Assembly: GCA_014843695.1 (NCBI GenBank) | Contig: CM026395.1 | Coordinates: forward strand, 48,652,557 to 48,716,556 | DNA: 64,000 nt | Reading direction: 5' to 3' | Source of the DNA: Archivesica marissinica | Taxonomy: Eukaryota; Mollusca; Bivalvia; Venerida; Vesicomyidae | Shown: positions 35,938-49,100 of the stretch, piece by piece | Layout of the letters: each line of letters begins with the position of its first letter | Position numbering within the stretch: position 1 is the first letter of the stretch | Translations under genes and position numbers: made by a program | Notes under the pieces: model-generated | What the model was told of the DNA's origin: nothing | What the model saw: the letters and a program-made list of their open reading frames with translations, nothing else | The model's database searches: none

Positions 35938-36227
35938 TATAATTACTTTCAAATTGTAAGTTTATATATAACACCAATTAATAGAATACTGTTAAACGGT
36001 CGTAGGTATTATTTTCTAAAAAGGACTTCCCATAAACTACTGAGCCGACTGAGATATGCAAAGTTGCCATGCAGGAAGCTGGTTACAATACTATATTCTA
36101 TGAATTAACACTGAAGTAGTTATTTCGGAAATAATAATAATGAATTATATCCATCCGGTCAAAAATAAATAATATAGTGCTCGCACAGATTCATTCTCTC
36201 TCTTGCCTTTTTAAAAATCTTTTTTTA

Positions 36228-36416
36228 ATTTAAGTTATTTAACGTCGCTACCGGTTGCCCATTAGAGCGACTGGAAGTGTACCTAACAACACCTTTCCTG
36301 GGCAGGCTCCAGCAGTTAACCAGTACTTGGTTCATCGGCCAACCTCCATAAGAAACTGCCAAGTTTTTCATATAAATAGACACGGTCTGAGCGGGGCTCG
36401 AACCCGTGACCATCAG
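36228..36416 (-). mobile_element. SINE family E with a family C-type tail
   Basis: On the minus strand: B box GGGTTCGAGCCCC, then TTGGCAGTTTCTTATGGAGG, AAGTACTGGTTAACTGCTGG and CCAGGAAAGGTGTTGTTAGG. It then ends with GGGCAACCGGTAGCGACGTT, the same 3' end as family C. The related copy at 52500 ends differently. Confidence 0.75.
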
Positions 36417-37699
36417 TAATGATAGGTTACAGTTGTATCATTGAGTGTATGGTATATGAAGATTTAAGACAAATATGATGTGATATAGATCATGTCATAC
36501 AACCTGGTTTTGTTAATAGTCGAGAACAACTTCATATTCACAAATACACCAATTATTAGATTAGCTGCCAAAACCTGTTTTAATATTTTACAATGACGTA
36601 CATCTTATCTTTGTAAATAATGCCTATTCAGTGTTTTATACATGTATGTCGTCTTCATATTTTATTATATCTGATTACATATTATAACCTCAATTAAAAC
36701 ACTGTCGTGACGTCATACCTTTGTACGTGCAGTCCATTACTATTAATATTGGACTACTCTCAAAAGGCCAGAGTATTATATTAAATCCTACGCGTACATG
36801 AACGAAATTAACAATTTTAATTAATAGGATCTTGTTATATAAGTGTGTGTTTTAAGTAAGATATAAGCCTCAAACGGATCCACTATATAAATATTTGTAC
36901 TGCTACACGCTTCACACAAAATCAAATACAACAAACAGTAGACCAATAAGTAAATCAAACAAAATACTAGAATAGTTGAATATATAAAACTACATACATT
37001 TGTCTAGGCCTCTGACACCGACATTGGAGTTCAGGCAGCTGCATTTGGTTTGTTATTTCCAATGGCAGTTTGGTATAGTTTTGTTAGCCATTGAATGTAA
37101 ACATACAATGCAAGTCTTTGTTAGTCAATTGGGAATTGTTGTAAAGTAATTCCAAACTGAATGTATATATACCCCGGTATGTCAAGAACCTTACTTTTTC
37201 TACATCGTCTTCGTCTAATTTACATGTATACATGTACCACTATCCATGCATACATGTATTTTACTAATATACCTATTTTGGCACTCCATTCATGCATTTC
37301 TTGTTTTGTATTTTTTTTAAATAATATTTTATTGCAACTTTTTCCATAATGATGGATACAATTTACAAATCACAACAACATTACTGTCACATTTATAACA
37401 TACATAAAACCAGATATAATATCCATATACATATATACATGACATTTTCAAAGTACAAACGGATTGGGCTACAAGTTTTAAAAACATAGCAACAGCCCTT
37501 TCCAAAAGGTCAAATATGCTATCAATTTGTTCCGATGTATGTAGTACTAATATAAGTAAGTATTTCAAGAAAAGTATTGTTTTGATTGAATAAGAAAATG
37601 ACTGGATATGCTTAAGAGAATACTAAAATACTAAAAGTGAACAAGAAGAATTATAGTGCATTGAATATTTTAGAATGCAATATACTATGATTAAACTAA
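36417..37699. other. No gene seen
   Basis: AT-rich sequence without long ORFs, tandem arrays or recognisable elements. Confidence 0.5.
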
Positions 37700-37950
37700 A
37701 CCGTCTCCGTGGCCTAGTGGTTAAGGCGTACGCCTATGGAACGGGAACGACAAGGGTTCATTCTGATATGGCCTGTTGGTGAGCTGCCTGCCAGCTAGTT
37801 AAATAATGGTTACAGATTGCCTATCAGCCAGGCGTTTGGCCTTCAAGGATAGGATTCGGGAAGTACTGATGTTCATAAAAAGAGGTGTCTCATAAGTCAG
37901 AAATGGCTGGACCTTTCAATAGGGGTGACACTATAATAAACAAACTTTAC
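37700..37950 (+). mobile_element. tRNA-like SINE (Ser/Leu-type head)
   Basis: GTCTCCGTGGCCTAGTGGTT followed by AAGGCGTACGCC and a B-box-like AAGGGTTCATTC. The body is about 180 bp and ends in a run of TTTAC/ACTTTAC. No TSD was identified and no second copy lies in the window. Confidence 0.6.
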
Positions 37951-38529
37951 CGTTACTTTACTTTACTAACTCGGTCAGTCGGGCGAAAACAAATCGTACA
38001 TTTACCTACTGTAATAATAATCATACATTCCATTCGTTTGTCGTAAGGTAATGGTGACATGGAATTACAATTTCATATCTTATTTCTGAAAACAAGGATC
38101 TCGCATCTCTTGAATTATATACATGTATATCAAAATATTTACAGAATATTGAACTTTAATGTTTAACCTAAAATCTGCATTGCTATATCCATTTTGCACT
38201 GTCCATAGCAAATGCCTAGTAACATAGTGACACATGTTTAATAATGTTGACATGTTTAATAATATAATAATGTAATTTCTGCGTTCAAACATTGAATGAA
38301 CATGTAGTAGAAGAAAATTGGTGTTCCTTTTTTTAAACGATCGTAGCCTCCGCTGCATAGATTCGAAATAATGTGTGCATCATTTAAGTTGTTGTCAGCT
38401 AGCTTTTGGACACCGACAACACAATACGTTAGCATTGTTGTTAATTGTGGAAATTGGCGAAACTTTTATCATATTCGTGACGTGAAATTTATTTGTGACA
38501 ACTAGAAGAATTTGAACTGCAACTGTGAA
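37951..38529. other. No gene seen
   Basis: AT-rich sequence upstream of the 37-bp array. No structure noted. Confidence 0.5.
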
Positions 38530-38534
38530 ATTGC

Positions 38535-39645
38535 ATGTTATGTACATGCATCTATGACGTATGGATGTATGTTTATACACAGATGCATTTATGACGTATG
38601 GATGTATGTTTATACATGAGACGCATCTATGACGTATGGATGTATGTTTATACACAGATGCATCTATGACGTATGTATGTATGTTTATACACAGATGCAT
38701 CTATGACGTATGGATGTATGTTTATACACAGATGCATCTATGACGTATGGATGTATGTTTATACACAGATGCATCTATGACGTATGATGTAGTAACAATA
38801 TGACGTATGGATGTATGTTTATACACAGATGCATCTATATCGCCTTGATGTATGTTTATACACAGATGCATCTATGACGTATGGATGTATGTTTATACAC
38901 AGATGCATCTATGACGTATGGATGCATGTTTATACACAGATGCATCTATGACGTATTGATGTATGTTTATACACAGATGCATCTATATCGCCTTGATGTA
39001 TGTTTATACACAGATGCATCTATGATGTATGGATGTATGTTTATACACAGATGCATCTATGACGTATGGATGTATGTTTATACACAGATGCATCTATGAC
39101 GTATGGATGTATGTTTATACACAGATGCATCTATGACGTATGGATGTATGTTTATACACGAGACGCATCTATGACATATGGATGTATGTTTATACACAGA
39201 TGCATCTATAACGTATGGATGTATGTTTATACACAGATGCATCTATGACGTATGGATGTATGTTTATACACGAGACGCATCTATGACGTATGGATGTATG
39301 TTTATACACAGATGCATCTATGACGTATGGATGTATGTTTATACACAGATGCATCTATGACGTATGGATGTATGTTTATACACAGATGCATCTATGACGT
39401 ATGGATGTATGTTTATACACGAGACGCATCTATGACATATGGATGTATGTTTATACACAGATGCATCTATAACGTATGGATGTATGTTTATACACAGATG
39501 CATCTATGACGTATGGATGTATGTTTATACACGAGACGCATCTATGACGTATGGATGTATGTTTATACACAGATGCATCTATGACGTATGGATGTATGTT
39601 TATACACAGATGCATCTATGACGTCTGGATGTATGTTTATACACG
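38535..39645. repeat. 37-bp minisatellite (~30 copies)
   Basis: Units of 37 bp contain GACGTATGGATGTATGTTTA then TACACAGATGCATCTAT. Variants carry ACACGAGACGCATC or ATCGCCTTGATG. A block of several units is duplicated (about 39066-39327 against 39327-39590). The array lies 0.5-1.6 kb upstream of the sacsin-like start codon. Open frames there are repeat artefacts. Confidence 0.95.
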
Positions 39646-39767
39646 AGACGCACCAGTGACGTGAATGGCACACATGATACGCACCAGTGACGTGAACGGC
39701 ACACACAAGACGGAACCGGTCAAACTAGAATTGGAATGCTGTTCTAATGTTCAGGCAGGTTCTAGCG

Positions 39768-40060
39768 TACTGAGTGTCCACTATCCAGTAGCCAGGTACT
39801 GATTGTCCACTATCCAGTAGCCAGGTACTGATTGTCCACTATCCAGTAGCCAGGTACTGATTGTCCACTATCCAGTAGCCAGGTACTGATTGTCCACTAT
39901 CCAGTAGCCAGGTACTGATTGTCCACTATCCAGTAGCCAGGTACTGATTGTCCACTATCCAGTAGCCAGGTACTGATTGTCCACTATCCAGTAGCCAGGT
40001 ATGAATGATGTCCACTATCCAGTAGCCAGGTACTGATTGTCCACTATCCAGTAGCCAGAA
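39768..40060. repeat. 29-bp minisatellite (~10 copies)
   Basis: Units of 29 bp read CAGGTACTGATTGTCCACTA then TCCAGTAGC. The array ends about 40 bp before the putative first exon of the sacsin-like gene. Confidence 0.95.
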
Positions 40061-40115
40061 TGAATTGTCCTTCATATGCATACTTCTCATTTTCAGAACG
40101 AGACGATTTACTAAC

Positions 40116-40124
40116 ATGGCATAG
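40116..40124 (+). promoter_or_regulatory. Minimal upstream ORF (Met-Ala-stop)
   Basis: ATGGCATAG with adenine at -3 and G at +4 lies 26 bases before the predicted sacsin-like ATG. It follows a possible 5'UTR splice acceptor (CTCATTTTCAG ending at 40096). If transcribed, it could lower initiation at the main ATG. Confidence 0.35.
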
Positions 40125-40149
40125 TGTTTCTCAAGAGCATTAAGAAGAC

Positions 40150-40153
40150 ATGG
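40150..40153 (+). CDS. SACS: Sacsin-like exon 1, coding part (ATGG)
   Basis: ATG plus one base, followed by a consensus donor GTAAGT. The phase-1 end fits exon 2, which starts with CG, completing an Ala codon. The context GACATGG is favourable. The alternative start is Met at 41921 in exon 2, which would remove 17 residues. Confidence 0.6.
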
Positions 40154-43100
40154 GTAAGTGTGTGGATGAAATGATTTGAAATGAAACTATTTACATCGGT
40201 ATTATATTTCCTTCTATGAACGTCTATGTCCTGTTTGTATCGATTTTCGTATAAATTTCATTCGTGATATACATCTGGCATGTATTCTCGAAGTTACGGT
40301 TATGAGGTTTGGCAGTGTCGGACAGGCGTGTTTTACAATTTTTAAAAGGTCTTCCAAGGATGATCTATTTACCACATCCCACACGCGGCACGTCGTAAAT
40401 ATTTACTAAATAATTCTAAATGGGAAATGTGCTATTCTTTTATTTGTGTCATTGGAAAGAATAATACATATAAGTATTGAATCGCATGTTAATAGTTTCC
40501 ATCACGGTATGAATTACATTGGGCTTGTTTAATGTTAGCGTGGATGCCTTCCCCCTCCACATACTTTAACCAAGCCCAATGTAGTTCACACCCCGATGGA
40601 AACTATAACCCGCAAGTGTACCATGCTTTAAAGCGTAGAAAATAACTTGCTATTAATTTGGGATTTCCAGAGCCTCATAACATGGTCATCTGTTTGTATA
40701 CATATTCTATCAATTGCCTTTATTGAGTTATGATTATAATTGATAGATAGTATTGTTCACTTATAGGATACCAGCCGAAAACAATCCAATATGTAAAATA
40801 TTGGACTGTGTGAGGTGCGTATCCCCTTATTGAATTTTCACCAAACTTGACAAGAAGCATCATGTTGAGATTTCAAAAGCCTGTGGTATTAATACGTAAT
40901 TCCTGTGGTATTAATACGTAATTGTATTAATACATAATTCCTGTGGTATTAATACGTAATTCCTGTGGTATTGATACGTATTTCCTGTGGTATTAATACG
41001 TAATTCCTGTGGTATCAATACGTATTTCCTGTGGTATTAATACGTAATTCCTGTGGTATCAATACATAATTCCTGTGGTATCAATACGTAATTACTGTGG
41101 TATCAATACGTAATTACTGTGGTATTAATACATAATTCCTGTGGTATCAATACGTAATTCCTGTGGTATCAATACGTAATTCCTGTGGTATCAATACGTA
41201 ATTCCTGTGGTATCAATACGTAATTACTGTGGTATTAATACATAATTCCTGTGGTATCAATACGTATTTCCTGTGGTATTAATACGTAATTCCTGTGGTA
41301 TTAATACGTAATTCCTGTGGTATTAATACGTAATTCCTGTGGTATTGATACGCAATTACTGTGGTATTAATACGTAATTCCTGTCATTAATACGTAATTA
41401 CTGTGATATTGATACGCAATTACTGTGGTATTAATACGTAATTACTGTGGTATTAATACGTAATTCATGTGGTATCAATACGTAATTACTGTGGTATCAA
41501 TACGTAATTCCTGTCGTATTAATACGTAATTACTGTGATATTGATACGTAATTCCTGTGGTATTAATACGCAATTACTGTGGTATTAATACGTAATTCCT
41601 GTCATTAATACGTAATTACTGTGATATTGATACGCAATTACTGTTGTATCAATACGTAATTCCTGTCATTAATACGTAATTACTGTGATATTGATATGCA
41701 ATTACTGTGGTATTAATACGTAATTACTGTGGTATTAATACATAATTACTGTCGTTTTAATGCGTAATTACTGTGGTATTGATACATAATTACTGTCGTA
41801 TTAATGCGTAATTACTGTGGTATCAATACGTAGAGCGGAATAAAATATTATTAATTTAAGCTCTTACTTTCAGCGGCGACAAGCGGTGGCAGAAAGAGGA
41901 AGGGAATAGACTTCTCTGGTATGAAACAACCTACCCTTATCAAACAACTTAGGGGCATTTTGGCAGAGTACCCGGATGGAGGACAAATATTGAAGGTTCG
42001 ATTTACTCTTGAATGCATAGTTTCGCTGCACAGTACAAATATTGAAGGTTTGATTTACTCTTGAATGCATAGTTTCGCTGCACAGTACAAATATTGAAGG
42101 TTCGATTTACTCTTGAATGCATAGTTTCGCTGCACAGTACAAATATTGAAGGTTCGATTTACTCTTGAATGCATAGTTTCGCTGCACAGTACACATATTG
42201 AAGGTTCGATTTACTCTTGAATGCATAGTTTCGCTACACAGTACAAATATTGAACCAGGAAAGGTGTTGTTAGGTAAACTTCCCGCCGGCGATATAGCCC
42301 AAAATGGTGCTGATGCAGGCGTAAAACCCGAAATATAACATAACATATAACATAACAAATATTGAAGGATCGATTTACTCTTGAATTGTTTCGCTGCACA
42401 GTACAAATATTGAAGATTCGATTTAATTTTACTAGTCTAATATGATGCATTGCAGTACCGTAGACAGAGGCAAATTTCAACCTTAAAATTGTTGGGGTAT
42501 AGAATGATTTCCTGCGTTTTCTGATTTAATTAGTTTAAACGTTTACAGCTGTGTTTGTGTTTTACGTTTAAGAGATTAGTCATTTTAGAGTTTTGGAGGA
42601 TAATAATGATACAGAGAGAGACCCATTCCAGAGTCTCCTCTGGTTCTTTTACGTGCACGGTGTAAAGCACTGACACGAGACCTTGGTTTAACGTCCCATC
42701 TGAAAGACTGTTAATTTTATTAGGGTCAGAAGGGGGATCAAACCTGCGATCCCTGGAATCCGTCTGTAAAGTTCTCTAGCAGTTAACATTTTATACAGCA
42801 AGGTATTTTATTTATTTAATGTTTCATTTATTGTTTGCTTTGGACATTTTAACTGAGGCAGCTGCCTCAGTGTGGCTACTGGCCTGCATTAAATAGCCAA
42901 CTAATAAATATTCTACCAGTGAATAACAAATGTTAGACTAGTAAAATTAAAATATGCTTTAACCCATTCAACACCAAGTAACTCACATGGACTGGTCCAT
43001 GATATTCATAAACCAATAAATGAATCAGAAAATCACATTTGGACAAGTTCATTTATCAAAATGGGTAATTATGTCTAAAAATAGTAATATCACTGGCAAA

Positions 43101-46100
43101 AAGTGCAGATCCTGATGAGACAGCTCGTCACGAGCCGGCTCATCTGGATCTACACTTTTTGTAAGCCTATTTAGAGGTCTGTGGTGTTGAAAGGGTTAAA
43201 TAGGTTAGGGTTCTCAAATAGTTTGTATAATAGAAACAATAATGTACATGTATATCCAGCAAAAATGGAGAGCAGAAATCAACATCAGTACTAAATACCC
43301 CTATATTACATGTATATTAAATTTAGAAAAGAGTTTTGTTTTGAACCTTATTTGTTAAATATTAAAAGTGACCCAATCTATCATTAACACGCTTTAGACT
43401 AAGTGCTCACAACTGAACGAGACTTTGTATATTTTGTAACCAAAGACAAATTGAGTCAGAATTTCATTTCCTTTTAGTATGTCGGAGATATCGAGAGATA
43501 CTTACACAGTTATCAGGGAACTATGTTTCTTTTCCAACAATACATAAATAGATTCATATAATGTCGAATGATTCAATACGATTACAATTACATGTTGCTA
43601 AGATATTATGTTAAGATATCTATATATTTAAGAATCAAACAATTAAATTTAATTTAACTTTTATTAAACATATAATTATATACACGCTGTTTTGTGTTTT
43701 TGTTGCTCCCTAATGGGAGGGAGACATGTTATTATTGCCATTACCGTCTGTCTCACTGTCCACTTTACCCGTCTGTCTCACTGTCCACTTTACCCGTCTG
43801 TCTCACTGTCCACTTTACCCGTCTGTCTCACTGTCCACTTTACCCGTCTGTCTCACTGTCCACTTTACCCGTCTGTCTCACTGTCCACTTTACCCGTCTG
43901 TCTCACTGTCCACTTTACCTTAATTTGTCCGTTCATGTTCTTCATAACTCCTTGTTGGATTTTCATGTTTCATGACACAAAGCTTGTCTGCGCATTAGAT
44001 CATAACCACATGTTGGTTTTTCACCAAACATGGCAGGAAGCATTTGTATGATGTCTAGTTGTGCATAATTGTAACCCCGTTCCGATTGGATGATTTTCTG
44101 TGGATTTACGGCCATTGAACATTTTATTACACAAAGCCTGTCCACGCTACATCTTCAAAAGTCCTTTTTGAACTTTCACCAAACGTGGCCTCGAGCATTG
44201 ATATGATGTCTACTTGTGCATATTATATTCCCTTTCCTGTTGGATGATTTGTTGTGGATTTATGGCGATTTGTGATATAAAATGGTCAAATGGCCGTAAT
44301 TCCACACAAATCACTCAACTGGAACAGGGTAAAATATGCACAAGTAGACATTATACTGATGTTTCGTGCCAAGCGTGTTGAAAAAGCATCAAGGCAATGT
44401 CGCGACAGCGTTTTAACTACGTTATAAATCTAATCTAGCAAACATCAGACATCAAAGATTGTGGCAAATAAAGCTATAATTATATTTATGTACTGTATAT
44501 TTATTGCAGGAGCTTATCCAAAACGCGGAAGATGCGGGTGCAAGTGAGGTGAAAATGATGTTTGATAGAAGACATATTAACGATGAGACGGGAGAGACAA
44601 CTCCATCATATACAAAGTTCTTCAAGGTACATGTCAGTGGAGTAGCTTCATATACGCCACTACACACTGGCTGGTGCGAAGCAAGTCTCCTCTGGTTCGT
44701 TTACGTGCACGGTGTAAAGCACCGACACGAGACCTCGGTTTAAAGTCCCATCTGAAAGACTGTTAATTTTAGTAGCGTCAAAACGGTAATTTTATTAGCG
44801 TCGGACGGGGAATCGAACCTGCGATCCCTGGATTACCAGTCCAGCGTGTTAACCACTGGACTACAGATCTGCTCTTTAGAATATATATATACCGACATTA
44901 TAAACCTTTTCTCCAATCTCAAGCTCTGTGAGTCACCAAGCTAAGATTGGTGTTGCTACCTTCTGCACCAGGTGGAAACAAATTGAATTGTATTCCATCC
45001 TCGGGGCTCTTTCCATTTATTATGAAGCCTCAGACACATCTAGTAAAATCATTTGAGATTGGAATTATTGAGACGTCTGATGCCTCTCTGAGCAGGCATG
45101 GACGGGCAGACTGGCAGAACCCAAAATCAGCTTTCTGGCTTGAACGAATTCGACACGCACACTGGGATTCAAGCATGCATCGGTGAGTGGCAAGTGTTTT
45201 AATGTCAATGACCGTAACCGCCTGACGACTGAGGCCCTTTGATAATGACCATGCATGCACGCGACTTAGTCATTTTGGCATTTTTACACAGAATACGTGG
45301 TAGTTCAGTAGTTCATCCATATCTGGATTCAGTAGTTCATCCATGCCTGGATTCAGTAGTTCATCCATATCTGGATTCAGTAGTTCATCCATGCCTGGAT
45401 TCAGTAGTTCATTCATATCTGGATTCAGTAGTTCATCCATATCTGGATTCAGTAGTTCATCCATATCTGGATTCAGTAGTTCATCCATATCTGGATTCAG
45501 TAGTTCATTCATATCTGGATTCAGTAGTTCATCCATATCTGGATTCAGTAGGTCATCCATATCTGGATTCAGTAGTTCATTCATATCTGGATTCAGTAGT
45601 TCATTCATATCTGGATTCAGTAGTTCATTCATATCTGGATTCAGTAGTTCATTCATATCTGGATTCAGTAGTTCATCCATATCTGGATTCAGTAGTTCAT
45701 TCATATCTGGATTTAGTAGTTCATCCATATCTGGATTCAGTAGTTCATTCATATCTGGATTCAGTAGTTCATTCATATCTGGATTCAGTAGTTCATTCAT
45801 ATCTGGATTCAGTAGTTCATTCATATCTGGATTCAGTAGTTCATTCATATCTGGATTCAGTAGTTCATTCATATCTGGATTCAGTAGTTCTTCCATATCT
45901 GGATTCAGTAGTTCATTCATATCTGGATTCAGTAGTTCTTCCATATTTGGATTCAGTAGTTCATTCATATCTGGATTTAGTAGTTCATATCTGGATTCAG
46001 TAGTTCATTCATATCTGGATTCAGTAGTTCTTCCATATCTGGATTCAGTAGTTCATCCATATCTGGATTCAGTAGTTCATATCTGGATTCAGTAGTTCAT

Positions 46101-49100
46101 CCATATCTGGATTCAGTAGTTCATTCATATCTGGAATCAGTAGTTCATTCATATCTGGATTCAGTAGTTCATTCATATCTGGATTCAGCAGTTTGTCCAT
46201 ATCTGGATTCAGTAGTTCATCCATATCTGGATTCAGTAGTTCATTCATATCTGGATTCAGTAGTTCATTCATATCTGGATTCAGTAGTTCATCCATACCT
46301 GGATTCAGTAGTTCATCCATATCTGGATTCAGTAGTTCATCCATATCTGGATTCAGTAGTTCATCCATATCTGGATTCAGTAGTTCATTCATATCTGGAT
46401 TCAGTAGTTCATTCATATCTGGATTCAGTAGTTCATCCATATCTGGATTCAGTAGTTCATCCATATCTGGATTCAGTAGTTCATTCATATCTGGATTCAG
46501 TAGTTCATTCATATCTGGATTCAGTAGTTCATCCATATCTAGATTCAGTAGTTCATCCATATCTGGATTCAGTAGTTCATCCAGATCTGGATTCAGTAGT
46601 TCATCCATACCTGGATTCAGTAGTTCATCCATATCTGGATTCAGTAGTTCATCCATATCTGGATTCAGTAGTTCATTCATATCTGGATTCAGTAGTTCAT
46701 TCATATCTGGATTCAGTAGTTCATCCATATCTGGATTCAGTAGTTCATCCATATCTGGATTCAGTAGTTCATTCATATCTGGATTCAGTAGTTCATTCAT
46801 ATCTGGATTCAGTAGTTCATCCATATCTGGATTCAGTAGTTCATCCATATCTGGATTCAGTAGTTCATTCATATCTGGATTCAGTAGTTCATTCATATCT
46901 GGATTCAATAGTTCATCCATATCGGATTCAGTGTTCTATCTGGATTCAGTAGTTCATCCATATCTGGATTCAGTAGTTCATCCATATCTGGATTCAGTAG
47001 TTCATCCATATCTGGATTCAGTAGTTCATTCATATCTGGATTCAGTAGTTCATTCATATCTGGATTCAGTAGTTCATCCATATCTGGATTCAGTAGTTCA
47101 TCCATATCTGGATTCAGTAGTTCATCCAGATCTGGATTCAGTAGTTCATCCATATCTGGATTCAGTAGTTCATTCATATCTGGATTCAGTAGTTCATTCA
47201 TATCTGGATTCAATAGTTCATCCATATCTGGATTCAGTAGTTCATATCTGGATTCAGTAGTTCCTATCTGGATTCAGTAGTTCATCCATATCTGGATTCA
47301 GTAGTTCATATCTGGATTCAGTAGTTCATTCATATCTGGATTCAGTAGTTCGTTCATATCTGGATTCGCGTACTAATGGCCTACATATCAAAATCAACCA
47401 AGTGGTTTTGTGATTGTGTTCAAGGTTGCGCCGACATCTCCGGTCACATTGTGATACAGACGTCCCGGAAGCCAACTGTGTAGCTTCCTCACAACCAAGT
47501 GTGGAAGATACATAAACGTACATTCAAAAAACAAGTTTCAGTGCGATAGTTATGGCGTAACAGTTGTCCAGAGCATAACTCAGTGGGAGGTGTCTATGGT
47601 TCAGTTTAAAAATTTGACCCGTGATTTAAGTGTTTGTCAATCAATTTTGTACTGACAAACATTTCTGACTGCCCTCATGCTTGGATAATTATTTCTATGT
47701 TCAAGAAGGGCAATAGTGCACACATATAAGACTGATAGTTTAATGTTGAACAATTTGGTATTGGATTTGAATGTGTCACGACTTGCAAGTAAGTACTTCT
47801 GATTCCCAGCTCGCTTGGGTGAAGTGTGGCACTTTTATGTTCATCAAGGGTAATAGTGCACACATATTCCAGGCTCCGGCCCTTTGTGTCTACAATGATG
47901 CAGTGTTCACGGAGAGGGACTGGGATGGCATACGAATGATAAACAGTAGTGTGAAGGAAGATGATCCACTCAAGGTTGGCAGATTCGGTCTGGGCTTCAA
48001 GTCCGTCTTCCATATCACAGGTAAAAATTAGAAATGTTTGTAAACATCATGTTATGACAATCTTGAATTGTGTAAAGAATAGCAATGGGAAATTACAGTT
48101 TCTACGTGATGCATTACTCTTGATGGCTCTCCGATTAGCGCAGTGATTAGCACGCTCGATTCTCACCAATGCATCCAGAGAAGTATGTGAGATGGTACTG
48201 TGGTCGCCACATCGGACAGGTGTGTTTTCTCCGGTTTCCTCCCACACGAATGACCACAGCTTGTTTCGCAGTCGTTGTAAATAAATAAAGTTTATAAATA
48301 AAATACTCTTTATGAAATGGTCACGGAAGTAATGTTGTTTTTTGTTCATATGGAGGAACGGGCATTATACCCCATACAGAATTAACCCTCTATGTTTTAA
48401 CACTTTTCTGACAATATCCTCCTGTCATTAAGATAGGTAAGACAATATCACACATTCAAAGTCCTGGGTTGTACTTAAAGCAACACTACATCAGGTTGTA
48501 CTTAAGGCGACACTACATCAGTGACAAAAAGCAAATTTCTACAGAATGTAATTTTCTATTATATGGTATCATTCATTTAAATATATTTGCCACAGAATCG
48601 GGAGAATTTTATCTTTTATTTAATGTAATTCATATATTGCACTTTGCAACAATGAGAGGGGAGATGTACGTTTCTTTCAAAAACAGTTTCTAGTTTTCAT
48701 TTCTAGGAAGGGCTTAAATGTGATGTTGTTAGAACTTGTTGGCCAACCCATTTGTTTTTTAGTTTTGTTGTAATATTGGGTAACTAGATGCATGTATACT
48801 TGTATATAACTTGTTAAACGAGACACCCCAATACGTATGACATACATGTACATAAAGTGTGAGTTTCGTGTATTTTTACCGAAAATAACAATATATAGAG
48901 GAACTTTTTCTATTTTTATGAACTGTAGGAAGCAGTGAACTGTAGGAAGCCGTGAACTGTAGGAAGCAGTGAACTGTAGGAAGCCGTGAACTGTAGGAAG
49001 CCGTGAACTGTAGGAAGCAGTGAACTGTAGGAAGCCGTGAACTGTAGGAAGCAGTGAACTGTAGGAAGCAGTGAACTGTAGGAAGCAGTGACCTGTAGGA

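Noticed and set aside
43692..44051. 119-residue ORF with a [19 protein letters not shown] repeat
   Set aside because: Produced by the 25-bp pyrimidine-rich minisatellite in intron 2; three frames are open at once.
44947..45186. 79-residue ORF inside sacsin-like intron 3
   Set aside because: It does not resemble sacsin and has no splice signals linking it to exons 3 and 4, whose phases already match directly.
45239..47260. Repeat proteins FSSSSISG (plus) and ELLNPDMD (minus), up to 355 residues
   Set aside because: They come from an intronic 24-bp minisatellite. The frequent C/T variant is non-synonymous and both strands are open, so there is no sign of protein constraint.
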